64,000 bases of DNA, taken from assembly GCA_015179125.1 (NCBI GenBank), contig WHVA01000006.1, positions 1 to 64,000 on the forward strand, read 5' to 3'. Of the stretch, positions 1 through 11,530 are shown in pieces. The notes under the pieces are model-generated. The model was not told the origin of the DNA. It ran no database searches and was given only the letters and a program-made list of their open reading frames with translations. Source of the stretch: Gautieria morchelliformis. Lineage: Eukaryota > Basidiomycota > Agaricomycetes > Gomphales > Gomphaceae. The position numbers and the translations under genes are program-made. Every line of letters starts with the position of its first letter. Position 1 is the stretch's first letter.

Positions 1-53
1 TAGGAATTTTTGAACAGTTTTTTAGACAAGAAAACTTTTATATGCTTGCAGTG
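1..53. repeat. end of a palindromic MITE, cut by the window edge
   Basis: These bases match the right end of the palindromic element at 58023-58424, including the run of T around GAACAGTTTTT and a terminal CAGTG. The rest of this copy lies outside the window. Confidence 0.6.
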
Positions 54-564
54 TAGGTTGGTTAATACTGATATGGAAAGATCGTTTGATTAGACATTAG
101 TCACAGCCAGGGCCCATAACCTGTAGGTCAAAGACGCTTACAAATAAGATATGAAGGCTTCTTCAATTCGATGTCTGCAGCAACACAAGTTGCTGCCTTA
201 CTGTAAATACATAGATGCTATTCTAATTATAATATTTTCTTTTGTCCATCAAAGTACAAGGAGCTCATTGTACTTTGCTGTGATCCTTGTCCATCTCATA
301 CCTTTGACTTTTGTACCTTGTGCGGGTCATTATCTTACGTCAGCATGAAGTGCCGTTTCATCCAACAGGTTCATCCGCCTCAGTATTCGTGTGGCGCCTC
401 GAAGAACCGCGCGTGCTCGTCGAGAAGCTAGCGCACCAAAAACCAAAAACGTCAGCACAGCGCACATGACACAGCACAGCTCGCCCCCGCCTCCGTGTCG
501 TCGTTCTTCAACAGCGCCCTCCGCAGCCCCGCCTTCTCCGCCCCCTCTACGCATATTGAGGAAG
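54..564. other. no recognisable gene
   Basis: Only short chance ORFs on both strands. Similarity to the duplicated block shared with copies B and C begins near position 565, so this stretch is unique flank inside the window. Confidence 0.4.
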
Positions 565-1487
565 AGAAATTTGAGTGCTGATGCAGGTAAAATCGGTGTC
601 GAGTGCATAAACACGCAGGAATGGAAAACCAAGTGACGAGTGCAGAATTCTGCAGTGCACGCGCAGGCGCTCTGAAACGAGAAATCGGGTGGCAGTGCAG
701 ATGCAAGTGACAGAAATGGAGAAGTCGATGGCGAGTACGTCGATCGAGTATGGTGCCAAGCAGAAGAATATTTCTTAGTTGATTAGCGCTGAAAGCGTCG
801 ACGGACTTTTGTTAAAATAGATTTCGTGCATCGGTGGGTCACCGGTACCTACAGCTATTTACAGCTACACGCAGCCCTAATTCGAGCCGATTTCCACTGG
901 GGCTGAGGTGTGGGCCGTTCTAGGAATCTAAAAGCAAGCAAAACTTACCCTATTTCAGACGAGCGCGCGGATCTGAGATCTGAGAGTCATTTCGCCGTTG
1001 TGAATGAATTTAGCGCGTTCGACTGCTTCACCATGGACTCCTCAGTTCCCCCTCAGCCTCGCCTGTGGCCGCGGCCCGCGAGGTAATTTTGATGGTATTC
1101 GTGGACCTCACTCTTATAACCGAACGGGTCAGTCTACAGTTCAGGTAGGCGGAGGCAACTCACAGATTCTGTTACGTGGAATTTTGCTCTGTACACGCGA
1201 CAATGCTCGGGCTTGCTCTGAGTCTACTCTTCATCTCTGCTGCCGCATGTGAAATCAGTAAGTATACTATCCGAGGTGTTGCGCGGAGAACTTATGTCTA
1301 AGGTCAGTCCAGGGGCCTCTTGGGCCTCTTCCCACCATTCCATTGTCGGCCTCTCTTCCCAATGGGTCAATGATGTTACAGGTGAACTGTTCAATCGCTA
1401 TTGAAGTTCAACTGAAAATAGGAGCTAGCACTGGCGAAGTGTCAAGCGGGGTCCGACCCTGAACAATGTGTGCATGGCTGCTGCTCA

Positions 1488-1685
1488 ACCAATGAACTCC
1501 AGACTATTCCGCTTAGCAGCTTGTGCGACATAGATGATACAAGTCCCCTTATGCAGGCATATGCCCAGCATGAAATAAACCGTAACCTTGTCAGTTGACT
1601 TTACCACTGCAGAAGCATCTGACATGTAGCTGTAGGCCAAATAGCCTTGTGCCATTTTGATGGCCGCAGTGCTGACAACGTGCAA
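1488..1685 (-). CDS. conserved short antisense ORF, unrecognised
   Basis: A 66-codon reading frame on the strand opposite to the 7TM-like gene, just upstream of it. Similar frames exist in copy B (22112-22312, +), copy C (about 26208-26420, -, with one stop) and in an isolated fragment (29065-29295, -). All keep a core reading KMAQGYL..MSDASAVV..TDKVT. I do not recognise the protein. The shared frame could simply reflect duplication of a promoter region, so coding status is uncertain. Confidence 0.3.
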
Positions 1686-1723
1686 CTCCTGCTCACACAG
1701 AATGCCTCGGCTTTCCTGGACCG

Positions 1724-1730
1724 TATAAAT
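1724..1730 (+). promoter_or_regulatory. possible TATA box of 7TM-like gene copy A
   Basis: TATAAAT lies about 80 bp before the first recognisable 7TM exon and is kept in copy C and in the fragment at 29.3 kb. The transcription start is not known. Confidence 0.3.
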
Positions 1731-1807
1731 CGACTAGATGAACGTGTGTGACGCTCATTAATTTCCTTCCTGCCTTCTTCGTCTGCTTAGCCCTGATCTT
1801 TTGCAGA

Positions 1808-3727
1808 GCTGAGGCAACAGCAGGCCATATACCGTGCGGTACAGATAATCGGCGGCCACATTGGACTTCCCATCCTCCTCTTTTTCTCTATCTTTTCCAA
1901 AACGGCGCAACGGGATCTGACATTCCTTAACTTTTGCTTCACGTGGATATTGCCAGCATAACCTTCTCTGTCGGGTGAGTCAAATTCTTGTCGTATTTCA
2001 GGTCACATCACTTCACTACCGGATACGGCAGACTATACCGTTTGGGACCAGCAAGTTCAATTTCTGGGGCCACTCTTCCATTCATCCACTCGGACCAGGA
2101 GTGCTTGAACCAGGCAGCACTGGTCTCCGGAGCTCAGGCAATGACAGATGCAGCCATGTGTGCATTGATTGTTCAGGTAGCTACGTTCTTCTATCGGCAT
2201 GACGAGGTCATAATCCATACACACATAGCTTTGGTTTGATTTCAGAGCTGCTATTCATGGGCCTCGTAGTCCCAGACAAATTCGATGGACGAGAGCTACG
2301 GTAGATCTCATTTGTCATCACCTGTCATTGGTATTTATGAACCCTTTCTTCACTACAACAGCTTCTAGCAGCGCCTTACGTGGCTCTACTGGCGTTCTCG
2401 TTGCCGGCTCTCGGCGCTAGCACTAACTTCGTTAGACCTCATTGCTTCTACGGCTAAGCCTCAGGCTCCTCTGATTTTGAATCTATTTTCAGGTTCGACC
2501 TGGAAGATTAGTTGCCTCTGAGATGAAATTTTATTGTATGTTACATGAGGCGAACACCTTGTGAGCACTTTTGCCTTCATCTAGACTTTGCAAACTGACT
2601 ACAGCCTCTACAGCCTCTGGAGCGACATCCCTCACCAACCCCCGTGAGTACTTTCCATGCCTTCATCTAGACTTTTCAAACTGACTACGACCTCCACAGT
2701 GCCATCTCTCATCATCACACCTTGTGGGTACTTTCCATACCTTCATCTAGACTTTGCAAACCGACTACGACCTCCACAGCCTTATCTCTCAGCACACCGT
2801 ATTGCTCTCCATCTTGATTGTCACTCTCATATTTGATGGTAAGTTGACCCTCACTGTGTTGCTTCTCTAATCTGTTTCAAAGCATGCATAATCCACACTC
2901 TGTACCGCCGTTGGCGGTTTGTCCAACGGACTGGAGGGAAGGCACTTGGAGTACCACTCTCTGTTGCCTTTCGTGTCGTCATCTTTTGCGCGTATCGCCT
3001 TGTGGTCGCTGTGTATGTTCCCTTTCCCCATATGCCATATCCGTGTCCCGGGGCTGATCATTTGCATTGATACCCGCTCGGATACATAACGACTTGCCAC
3101 CATGAAAGAGCCTATGTGACAACCATGCTTAACGCTCAAGGAGTCCATGTCCGTACTAGTGACCCTTATGTATTTAGTTTGTCTGAAGACGACATCATTT
3201 ACACCGAAAGTGCGTTGTGCTCATCGCGCTATAGCGACCGTTCTAGTACTCACAAGCTCCAAATGTCATAGCCTCTGTCATACCTGTGTGGGTAGACATG
3301 CTGCAGGCAGGAAGTGCGTTTTGGCCCTCATCGTGCTACAGCGGCTGTACTCACTCACGAGCTCCAAAATGTCATAGCCCCTCTCGTTGCTTTTCTTATA
3401 TTTGGCACTAGCAAGGTGAGCATTGTTGTTGTATTAATTCCATAGCTGGAACTGCTATACCAGGAATTTCTTGACGCCTTGATGTTTTGGAGATGGTTCA
3501 ACCCCATTCTCGCTACTTCGATGTGCCGTCGCAGAGGGTCTCCAATCACAGCAAGGGAATCCAATGCCTGCGGAGAGGTTGTCGATCACGAAAGTATGGT
3601 CTCCGGCGATTGGGTATTGGATATTAAGCCAGAAACGAAGAGTACCGATGCCTGTTTGCCCCTGTCGTTTTTCCTTTCAATTTGCTTTGACAATTTGTTA
3701 CTGTCACGACGTATGCTATTAGTTTAG
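1808..3727 (+). CDS. 7TM receptor-like membrane protein, copy A (possibly decayed)
   Basis: Resembles the multi-copy seven-transmembrane, GPCR-like proteins of basidiomycetes; ligand unknown. The first clear exon (about 1808-1973) reads RQQQAIYRAVQIIGGHIGLP and forms a first helix followed by FSIFSK. It ends at a GTGAGT donor. The next exon gives SDQECLNQAALVSGAQAM, then a helix with PYVALLAFSLPALGA, then LSVAFRVVIFCAYRL, then PLVAFLIFGTSK before a GTGAGC donor, and a last exon starting EFLDALMFWRWFNP. Short introns separate these pieces. Copies B and C stop after CLPL (TAG), but copy A has TCG there and runs on about 21 codons to 3727. The start codon and some middle exons could not be fixed, so it may be a pseudogene. 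Confidence 0.5.
2572..2800 (+). repeat. three-copy tandem repeat of about 80 bp inside the 7TM-like gene
   Basis: CCTTCATCTAGACTTT starts at about 2573, 2659 and 2739, each copy ending with CCTCCACAG or a close variant that resembles a splice acceptor. Copies B and C hold only two units each, so the unit number has changed since the duplication. Confidence 0.7.
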
Positions 3728-4087
3728 TCTCATGTTGTATGGGCCTGTGGTTCTTCTTTATATATCTGTGTCGCCGCACATATCTGGACTTCAGTGTCAA
3801 CTTTCGGGTTGCATTATCATGGTATTGTGACATATGCAGGTTCTGGACCACCGTTAGGGTCCTAGAGGCAGCAGCGAGCTTCTATTCAAGGTAGTTACCC
3901 GAGGGTGCATCAGGAAAAACGAGGACATACGCTCCGCTGCGCGAGACAGTCTCTCAGAGACTCGGGGAGACCCGTGCCTGAACAAACAGTACCCCCTTGA
4001 TCGGACAGTCAGGTACTAGCATTTTCATCTACATTTGTAAGACGGGCCAATCTATGAAATAAGGATGTTTTATGTTTTGTGTATTTT

Positions 4088-6352
4088 AAGGAGTTTGGGT
4101 GGCAAAGTGACGCTTGGCCGCCGGGTGAAGACGGTCAGCCTGGGAGACACACTGCAGCGAATGGATCAGCCCCAGAACGGTGTCTACATGGCTCGTTGCG
4201 TGACTCGCTGCGGTTCGCCAGGTTCGCCATCCTCCTCAAACCCGCTATTTCATTCCAGCAGTTAGATGTCCGTTCACCACCATCCGAACTGCCTCTACAT
4301 GTACACACGTTTCTCTGCAATGCACTAGGCTGGGCTGCTGTGGCTCAATTCTTGCAACAATTATGTGAAGAGGTATGGAATGAGTCAAGTTGCAGCAACT
4401 GTTGAGGACATACGGGCTTTTCGCCAATATGGCCTCCTTCATGGGATTGGTGAGACCGTCTACTACTTCGCCCTCAGCCACTGACTGGAATAGGTCACCG
4501 TGATATGTATCCTCCCACTCGTGTTTGTCTTGAGCCAAGCTGTCCAAATCACCGGGAAACCAACACCACACTGACATTACGCCAGCCATCTCTGTATGAT
4601 GCAACTCTATTCACCAAAGCATCGGGGGCTCTGCCTATATTTAGTCATTCTTTATATTGTCCCAGTATGGCTCATCAGTTTCATAGCAGTGAAATAAGCC
4701 TTACTCAATGAGAGCCTCTGCGCAGATTGTCACATCCGCTATCATCCCAATTTTTCAGTGTCTAAAGCAACGTCCATGCGAACATATTACCATGGTGTGC
4801 CAGATGTTGTTCAGGTATCCCAGCGTCACTTTTTTGAAAGTGCGTTGTTAGAACTACAAGCGACTGAGATGTGCTTTGCCTGGTATGCTTGACCAGTGTT
4901 ATGTAGCATGCTATTGACTGTTTTGAGACAGGGTATCAAGCACCAACTGTGCTTGTGTCTACAATAAAGCACTGGGACCTGCCGATGCACACCAGTCCAA
5001 TAATCCAGGTGCATACCCTGATGGCGGCCCTCCATCACTCACTCTGCCTACGGATTGGACCTCGTCCATGTCCATGAACAGTGCCGATGTACTGGATGGC
5101 TTTTTCTTATTCTCATTGCTGCTTGAAAAGGCTGAGAAGGGAGAGTGACTGGTTTTAATCCATGATGCGAGTTCACAAAGACTTTGTCTGGAAGGGGCCA
5201 TGCAGGAGAGGAATGCAGCGATGGAAGGATTCGGGCAAGAACTTTACAACCATGCTTGCGAACTTTGTTGCCACATGTACCGAAATCCTGACTGTGGTTG
5301 GGGTAGGTTTGGCATCTAGTATTTGACAAGCTCTCATTAATCTTTGACTTCACACCAGTGAAACTTCAAGGCGCTGTCAGCAATGGCAATGCAATGGGGC
5401 ATCCCTGCTGTGCATTTCATGACTGTAAGATCGCTCTAGGCAACACCAACCGTGACATGTATTGTCCCGTTCATTTGGGCCGGCAGGCCAAGTGTGCTGT
5501 AATAAGCTGTGACATGCCACATGCTGAGCACTTTCTAACCTGAGACCAAGGTTCACATCGTTCTCTAGCGCAAGTCTACAAACAGAAGCAGAAGGCCTTT
5601 TTCCACCTTCGGAATAGGATTGCGAAGGGGCCGTCATTGCACAGCGTGACTACGGACTCTGTGGGACTTGACATCCGAGGAGAAGAGGGATTCCAAGAGG
5701 TGGAGGGTGAAGAGACACAGGGGCCCTTTGTAGGAGGGCCGGCATGTGAATCCAAGCCACTGCAAGGGAATCGGAGGATCCACGCTCAGTTTGGTCGCAG
5801 GCGGACTCACAATGAGCAGCTACTGATTAGACCCTGTGGAGTGATAATCTGACGGGGTACTTTTTTTGGGTCTGAAGCGATATCTGCAGTGTGGGTACGT
5901 ACATTTTATTCTGCAGATGCAGTGAACTCCTACTGACCTTTGGCTGAGTAGGAGTTCGTGCTAGCCATGTTCCCAACTCGAGAATCAATGCCAGAGGTTT
6001 TTTTCTACAATTCTAACTGCAATCTATTAAAACATATCTGTCACACGCAGTGCCGCCACTTTGATGACACTGCTGTGGTCATCGATGTGTTTCACTTCAA
6101 CTCGAAGCACCAAGGATCCGATGGTTTTTGTCAAGAGAACTGCAATCCCGCATTATACCTGGAATTGTACGAGGATGGCGAGTGGATCTTCAACTCATCG
6201 ATTGCTGAACAGATGAATGTGTGGTTTGGGGGTTTCCTGGCTATAGTGCGTGAGATGACTGCAGTCCGCTTCAATTTTTACCTCGATGAGATGATTAAGA
6301 GACGAAACCGGCACGTTGTGGCAGAGCTGGAGCGCAAGGGACATCAGCCATG
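4088..6352 (+). pseudogene. KDZ transposase with CxC5/CxC6 cysteine clusters, decayed
   Basis: Pieces of a KDZ (Kyakuja-Dileera-Zisupton) transposase follow each other in the expected order. An N-terminal segment lies at 4190-4400 and a CxC5-like cluster at 4520-4760 (CLEPSCPNHR, then LYC and CADC). A CxC6-like cluster is at 5400-5545 (HPCCAFHDC, YCPVH, CAVISC). The catalytic-type segment starts GRRRTHNEQLLIRPCG (about 5787-5840), continues DVFHFNSKH (about 6087-6113) and SIAEQMNVWFGG, and ends RRNRHVVAELERKGH near 6350. In-frame TGA codons occur at 5541-5543 and 5850-5852, with more breaks between 4480 and 5200. Introns are likely at about 5308-5357 and 5888-5949. It would move the surrounding element. 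Confidence 0.8.
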
Positions 6353-7678
6353 GAGGGTGCCTTGGGTGGCATTGTTCCCAGCGGATGGAGAAGGAAAAGA
6401 GCATGGAAAGGGGTGGGTGGGTGCAGGGGAGCCTGCCATGGGTCAGACAGGGGGGAGAGGTTGGTATGGCATGGTCGTACCTTGAGCTGATCCAACTAGC
6501 GCTGCAGTGGAGCGCGGCGGGTGAGCAGGAGAATACCAGTAGATGTATGATGAAGAATACTACGCACGTTGAGTGGGAGGAACGACTGTGACGAGTTGAA
6601 AAGCGTGAACGCAGGAAGGTTGTTTTGCATCACAAGACCAAACCCGGGTAGCGAGACGGGCTTGCCGAGGCTTGAAAAAAGAAATATCAAGACAAGTGTC
6701 GGCACCCACGACGAGACAACTCACGTCAGAGCTGACTGTGCAGTGCAGTCCATACACATTCGCCATTGAATTTGCCCTCCCCGCAGAGTCGCCGCACCTG
6801 TGCCCGAAGCCACGGGTGTACAGGCTGATGGGCGAGGTGTTCACAGAGACCGTGGGCACCACCGACAGCTTCGAGGCGTTGACAATTTCAGGATTACCCA
6901 GAGAAGACGAGAATTCGAAGTTTGCAAGAAGCTCAATTAATATCGCCTGTATTTCAATGGTTCTGAATCGTTATGAGAGAGAGAATTTCACGAGCCCAGC
7001 GGAAAACATACGAGAAGCGCCATCTGGATGCTGGAAGGTCATCCCCCTGTTCTGTAATCAAGAAATAAGAAAAGCACACACCCGATGCAGCTTCGTGTTC
7101 CACTGCTGAACGTCGCGCTGCTGACACGTTAGCCTCTCAACCCACTGACGGCATTGTCCGTACATGTTCAGAGGAGCTGATAGAAGCTCGATGACCCTCC
7201 CTCTTAGGTCCTATAGCGGCCAGACGGATGTCTCTGGTAGCTGCCAGAGGGTTGGTCCATGCTCGGGCTTGAGGTGGGGCGCGCGCACACAGAAGTAGGA
7301 CCTCAATGCGCCGCTGTTCGTGAAAGTCCGATCCCGACGACGAGGCTCCCCAAACGACGACATTGCGTCGAGACCTGGAAAGCAGGCTCGAGAGGCGCAC
7401 TGGAACGTGGTGCGCACAGCTCAAACGACGGCATACCAGAGATGCTCATGTGCAAGAACGCGTGTGAGCATGTGTGGGGATGTGCAACTGCCGCACTGGC
7501 GCCCGGTGCCCTTGGAGCTCATGTCAGACTCGAGGGCGAGTGGGGTTTGTGCGCAGTGGGATCGCATGTGCACGGGTGGGGCGTAGATAGAAGGCGGGAC
7601 GGAGTTGTTTTCGGGTCGAAAGGACCGAAGGAAATACGGAAATACTGCTGGCTGTGAGATGTCACACTTGTCTGAAAA
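6353..7678. other. no recognisable gene inside the KDZ element
   Basis: Several overlapping short frames on both strands, none with a recognisable domain. The stretch lies between the KDZ transposase end and the F-box-like fragment. Confidence 0.4.
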
Positions 7679-8086
7679 CTATGGCAGACACACCTCATCC
7701 ACCCCGGCCCCAGATGTACACTGAATCCTTAACTCCTTGAGACTGGGCCACCGCTCGCAGATGCAGAGGAATCCCTCATTACTCCATGCCGGTAAATTGA
7801 CCGCGAGTCCCTTTAGGTCAGCATTACACCTCTGCATGGATTCGAGGGAACAGATCAGCCGGGTTTCCCTGGGAGTAGTCCCACTGGAGGTAGGGGGATC
7901 AGTTAGGGTCAAATACTGCAGTGGGCGCTGCGTTCCAAAGAAATATCCGAGGGCTCTGAGATGTCCTGTAAGAGTCTGTAAGAGTGGTAGGGAATCTTGA
8001 CGGAGAACTTGTCCGAGTTCTCGTGGGGATTGAATTATGTTTCGAGCTGGGATCGTTGGGAGGGTATGGAGCGCGCCACAGATCAA
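7679..8086 (-). pseudogene. F-box/LRR-like protein fragment
   Basis: A 135-codon frame with leucine-rich, LRR-like spacing: SLPLLQTLTGHLRALGYF, RPLQYLTLTD, and WPSLKELRIQC near the end. This resembles the LRR part of the large basidiomycete F-box family, which usually selects substrates for SCF ubiquitin ligases. No F-box is visible upstream, so it is a fragment or a gene with undetected exons. It lies inside the KDZ element, downstream of the alpha-kinase-like gene and on the same strand. The family call rests on pattern only. Confidence 0.45.
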
Positions 8087-8586
8087 AGAGCAATCAACAT
8101 CTTCATAGGTTAAGCCATGGCACGAAAAGGACCGGATCAGAGGTGGATGGTTGAGTTCTGCAAGCAGGCGGCAAGCTGCCCCATGGAAGTTGACGATGCA
8201 TTAGTACACGTCGATGGCGGGCACCCAGGCGGATGCAGATCACACATTGTGACATGTCAATCCATATGGTGAGCGTGCCTTCTGTTCTGGAATATGAGGG
8301 TGTACTATGTACATGAGGAAGTAAGGGAATACTACCCAATGTGAGTATGGTGCAGGCTCAGAACAGTGACTCAAGCCCCAGCTCACCGCAACGCCTTCCA
8401 CACAAATGGCCTCGGATATAAAACTCCAGGGCTTTTGCACCACTGTCATGAACTGCGCTGCTAGAGGGATTGTACCTGTGGCTGAACCAAGAAGTCGGAA
8501 ATCAGGTCATAGTCACCTGACAGCGACTACGGGGACTGCTACATACTCAGTGTGAAGCCTGCAGTCGAAAATGCTTATGTGTCCCC

Positions 8587-10630
8587 CGTCATCCATACCT
8601 GTGCACATGGTGAGTCTCATGCCCACCGGTACGTGTCTTCACTATCAGACCAACCCTGGAACGCACCTTGGACATCGACAACAATCTCATGGTGGCCAAG
8701 ACTCCACAACTATGTAATGAGTGAAGACATTGAGCGTGTCCTCGAAAGGGGAGCATGTTGCAGAGGGAACGATGGGGAAATTGGTGTGTACTAGTCGCCC
8801 ACTGAGGTAGGGATGGGCATACCACGCCACACTGGGGTTGTCCCTGTCATGCCAAATGCACCCTTCGACAACAGTACAGTCTACGTGGACCACGTCAGTA
8901 CACAAACAACACCATGCCGCAACCACGCACCAGCTAACTGGACTCCTATTGTCTGTGCCTTTTCCTTGAAACGGTTCAGCCACACACTAGTTGTCCCGAG
9001 GAGTATGGCCTCCTCATGCAGCATACAGTCCAGTGAGTGAGAGTCATGAGGCAGGATTAGCGAAATATAACGCCGGTCCCTGTTCTCGAGCGACCAGCTG
9101 GCAAGCGTTTCACCATGAGTATCTTTTGAACACCAAAACCATACTCCCACTCACCCGCCGTCCATCCTTATGACACCCAATGACCCTCACCTCATTGTCT
9201 ACCGTAATTTGACAGGTTCCATGTATATTGGGGTCCCAATACACGCTGATGTTAACCGCATTGGGATGAGACAAAGCTTGATCATCATCCGCTGCAAACG
9301 GTGGCCAACCGACATGATGTTTCTCAGCGATATATACCATAGTAGTGGAATTGTCCTTATGGGTGAAATTTTCCTGGCCTTGGTTCTCAGCAGCTGCCTC
9401 TCCATTGCGAGATGCATCGAGCCTCTTTCGCAGCTCACTCCAACGACCCTGAGGTGTCTCTCCGCTGTCAATGAACTCGTCTAGAATACCTTGCTCGTGA
9501 GCCTGGATGTATAGAGCACGTGTCTTGTAAAATGTTGAGCGCACCCATTCCGTTCCTGGAAAGGCTCCTTTAAAAGTCTCCGATACTTGATGTTCGACGT
9601 CAAACATAATAGTCATGCTGGTCACATGTTGACAGAAATATGTGAATGGCAGCTTCTGAATGGTGGCATTCCGAGTGGAGTTCAGTATGGTACCATCGTT
9701 CGTAGGCTCTTCCCCTGTGAGTTTGACTGCTTTGGCCTGTGGCTGTGATATATTGGACGAGCCAGTTGATGAGCGTGTTCGTTTGTTAGTTACTGTGAGT
9801 GCAACTTTGTCAGTCACACGTCCAATTTCATCTTCCAGCCCCAGACATTGAGTGTCGCACAGTGAACCTTTGCAAAGGAGAACTCGGCCGCTGGTAGGGA
9901 TGGCTATAGGGAGTTGAATTATCTGTGAAACACATTGCACATGGTGAGGTTCGAAGAAGGAGATAACGTGGCCGTCTCAAGTACCCAAGCGCTGTATAAT
10001 CTCTGGATGGTCTGTGAGACATAGCTGACCGAGGGACTGGGTCTGCACTCGATGTATCCACGGATGACCTTCATCACCAGCCTGCATGTACGACAGTGAG
10101 AATCATGCCAAGGGGACACTATGTAGATCACGCACACCATCCCATAAAACCAGTGTAGCTGTTCTTGCTAATGCATTTTGGGCTTTCTGACGTTTGAATG
10201 TCTCATCTGCCCTTGCCTCACGTGCGTGGTGATGTGCAACAAAGGCGCGGCCATAACCAGGAGGAAGGGGTCGTGCATATGTTTGTTTCACACCTACGGA
10301 GGGTGGTAGTGATTCTGAGACATCTTTAGATGCCACTGAAGTGTTCCCTGCCATGTCTGAAACATTTCCAGCAGCGGTGCGTGCGTGCGGCAAGCTTAGC
10401 CCAGAAATGTCAGCCGAAGCCAATGGGTGGATTCTGCATCCACCGAGTGTCTTGCAGCAATGTGAACACAAGCGAGGCACCCTTTCACAAAGTCTATTTG
10501 CAATGCGAGGCCGTCCGGTCTTGGTTTCACACCCAGGTTGGACACAAGTCAGTACAATGGACTCGCCCTTGTCATTCTTTGCCTGTGCAGATTGCCACAT
10601 TGCAAAATCCAGCTGAACATCTTCCGGCAC
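8587..10630 (-). pseudogene. cysteine-cluster protein with alpha-kinase-like C-terminus, decayed
   Basis: Exon 1 (10630 to about 10145) starts MPEDVQLDFAMWQS and has a cysteine cluster (CVQPGCETK, LCERVPRLCSHCCKTLGGC RIHP), probably zinc binding. It ends at GATG before a GTGTGC donor. The next exon (about 10083-9180) carries a central conserved region (LPFTYFCQHV, GTEWVRSTFY). Downstream pieces at 9150-8620 read MLHEEAILLGTTSVWLNRF, FEDTLNVFTHYIV and VVDVQGAF. That order resembles the alpha-kinase domain of expanded basidiomycete kinase-like families. A TGA at 9979-9977 interrupts exon 2. It is antisense to the transposase within the same element. Confidence 0.55.
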
Positions 10631-11124
10631 TTTGTGCAGTGGTGTGGGAGGACCATGTGCAAGGAAGTCATTACATTTTGCACACTAGAAGGAAATATTC
10701 CAGGTGAGATGCACTGTAATATGGTTCATAGCGTTGTTAAACTCACAATTTGATACCAGTGGTTGAAGTTGCCTATATATTTCCCATTTCCTTTGCCTAA
10801 CTTGAGGCCCGAATACTCACCACCACAATGGCACAAAATGTGACGTTCAGGGAGGGGGGGTGGCAGATAGTCAGGATAGTATTTATGAGGGCTGGACATG
10901 TGCAGTTGGTACGAAGAACGGCAAGGGGGTCATTCACGGACACAGGTCATAATCATAGTGATTTATTCAAGTCAGACACGCGATCAGAGGAAATTTTATT
11001 GCATATGGAGCTGAGTTTTGACAAGTACGGCAAGGAACGGGGATGGGTTTACTTTGTAGACACGTTGAGGGTGTCAGTAGATGATGGATCACTGTTTGGC
11101 TGCGGCAGTCACAGCCGAGTCTCC

Positions 11125-11177
11125 GGGAGTCTCCGGGAGACAGTCTCGCACAGCGGACCCGATTCTCTGGGAAAAAC
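11125..11177 (-). repeat. right inverted end of the KDZ element and its target duplication
   Basis: The reverse strand reads TCCGCTGTGCGAGACTGTCT, matching the left end at 3932-3951, and is followed outward by the GGAAAAAC duplication (11170-11177). The sequence after 11177 resumes the Plavaka left subterminal region. Confidence 0.75.
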
Positions 11178-11530
11178 CACATTTTCCCAAGAGCCCGGAC
11201 CTATATATATTTATCGGCTCGGCCACGGTGTATATTTTGACTGCACGCTCTCACGTGTGCTCCTATCTATAGGTTCGTCGGGCATGCCTTCATAGCGTGT
11301 GAGTGACCCCATACCCCCAGCCCTGCTCACTATAGTCTCCATTGCGCGCCCATGAGGCTATGGTGGCCTGGCAGCGACGATAGCTGGTGCTCCCCGGGGC
11401 GCCTGGGCCCCCATGGAAGCTCGCTCTTCTGTCCGACACAGATGCTACAAGTCAACCAGCATGTACTACTAGTTGACCAGTAGTACAATTCAACTGAACT
11501 TTGCCAAACTTAACTTGAATAGTCATTGAA
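11178..11530. other. Plavaka left subterminal region
   Basis: Non-coding stretch between the KDZ insertion and the end of the transposase gene. It holds short CTATGG and CCATAG motifs that recall the stronger repeats at the right end. Confidence 0.4.

Larger units (their letters stand above)
565..3905 (+). repeat. duplicated block, copy A (contains a 7TM-like gene)
   Basis: This block recurs inverted at 19986-24060 (copy B) and, in part, directly at 25682-28490 (copy C). Inside it, 1008-1255 could encode a hydrophobic stretch (Ser-Val-Leu-Ala-Thr-Met-Leu-Gly is best kept in copies B and C) followed by a GTAAGT donor, so it may be an upstream exon. The similarity ends abruptly at 3905, where a nested transposon begins. 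It resumes at 17473, as copy B shows by running straight through the junction. Confidence 0.75.
3921..11169. mobile_element. KDZ-type DNA transposon nested in the Plavaka left end
   Basis: The element is flanked by a perfect 8-bp duplication, GGAAAAAC (3913-3920 and 11170-11177). Its ends are imperfect inverted repeats: TCCGCTGCGCGAGACAGTCT on the left matches TCCGCTGTGCGAGACTGTCT on the reverse strand at the right. A shortened relative at 63262-64000 starts with the same GAGGACAT. It contains a KDZ transposase pseudogene (+), an alpha-kinase-like gene (-) and an F-box-like fragment (-). Confidence 0.8.

Noticed and set aside
330-759. Overlapping ORFs of 70-100 codons on both strands
   Set aside because: Low complexity, mutually overlapping, with no shared frame in copy B; treated as chance frames.
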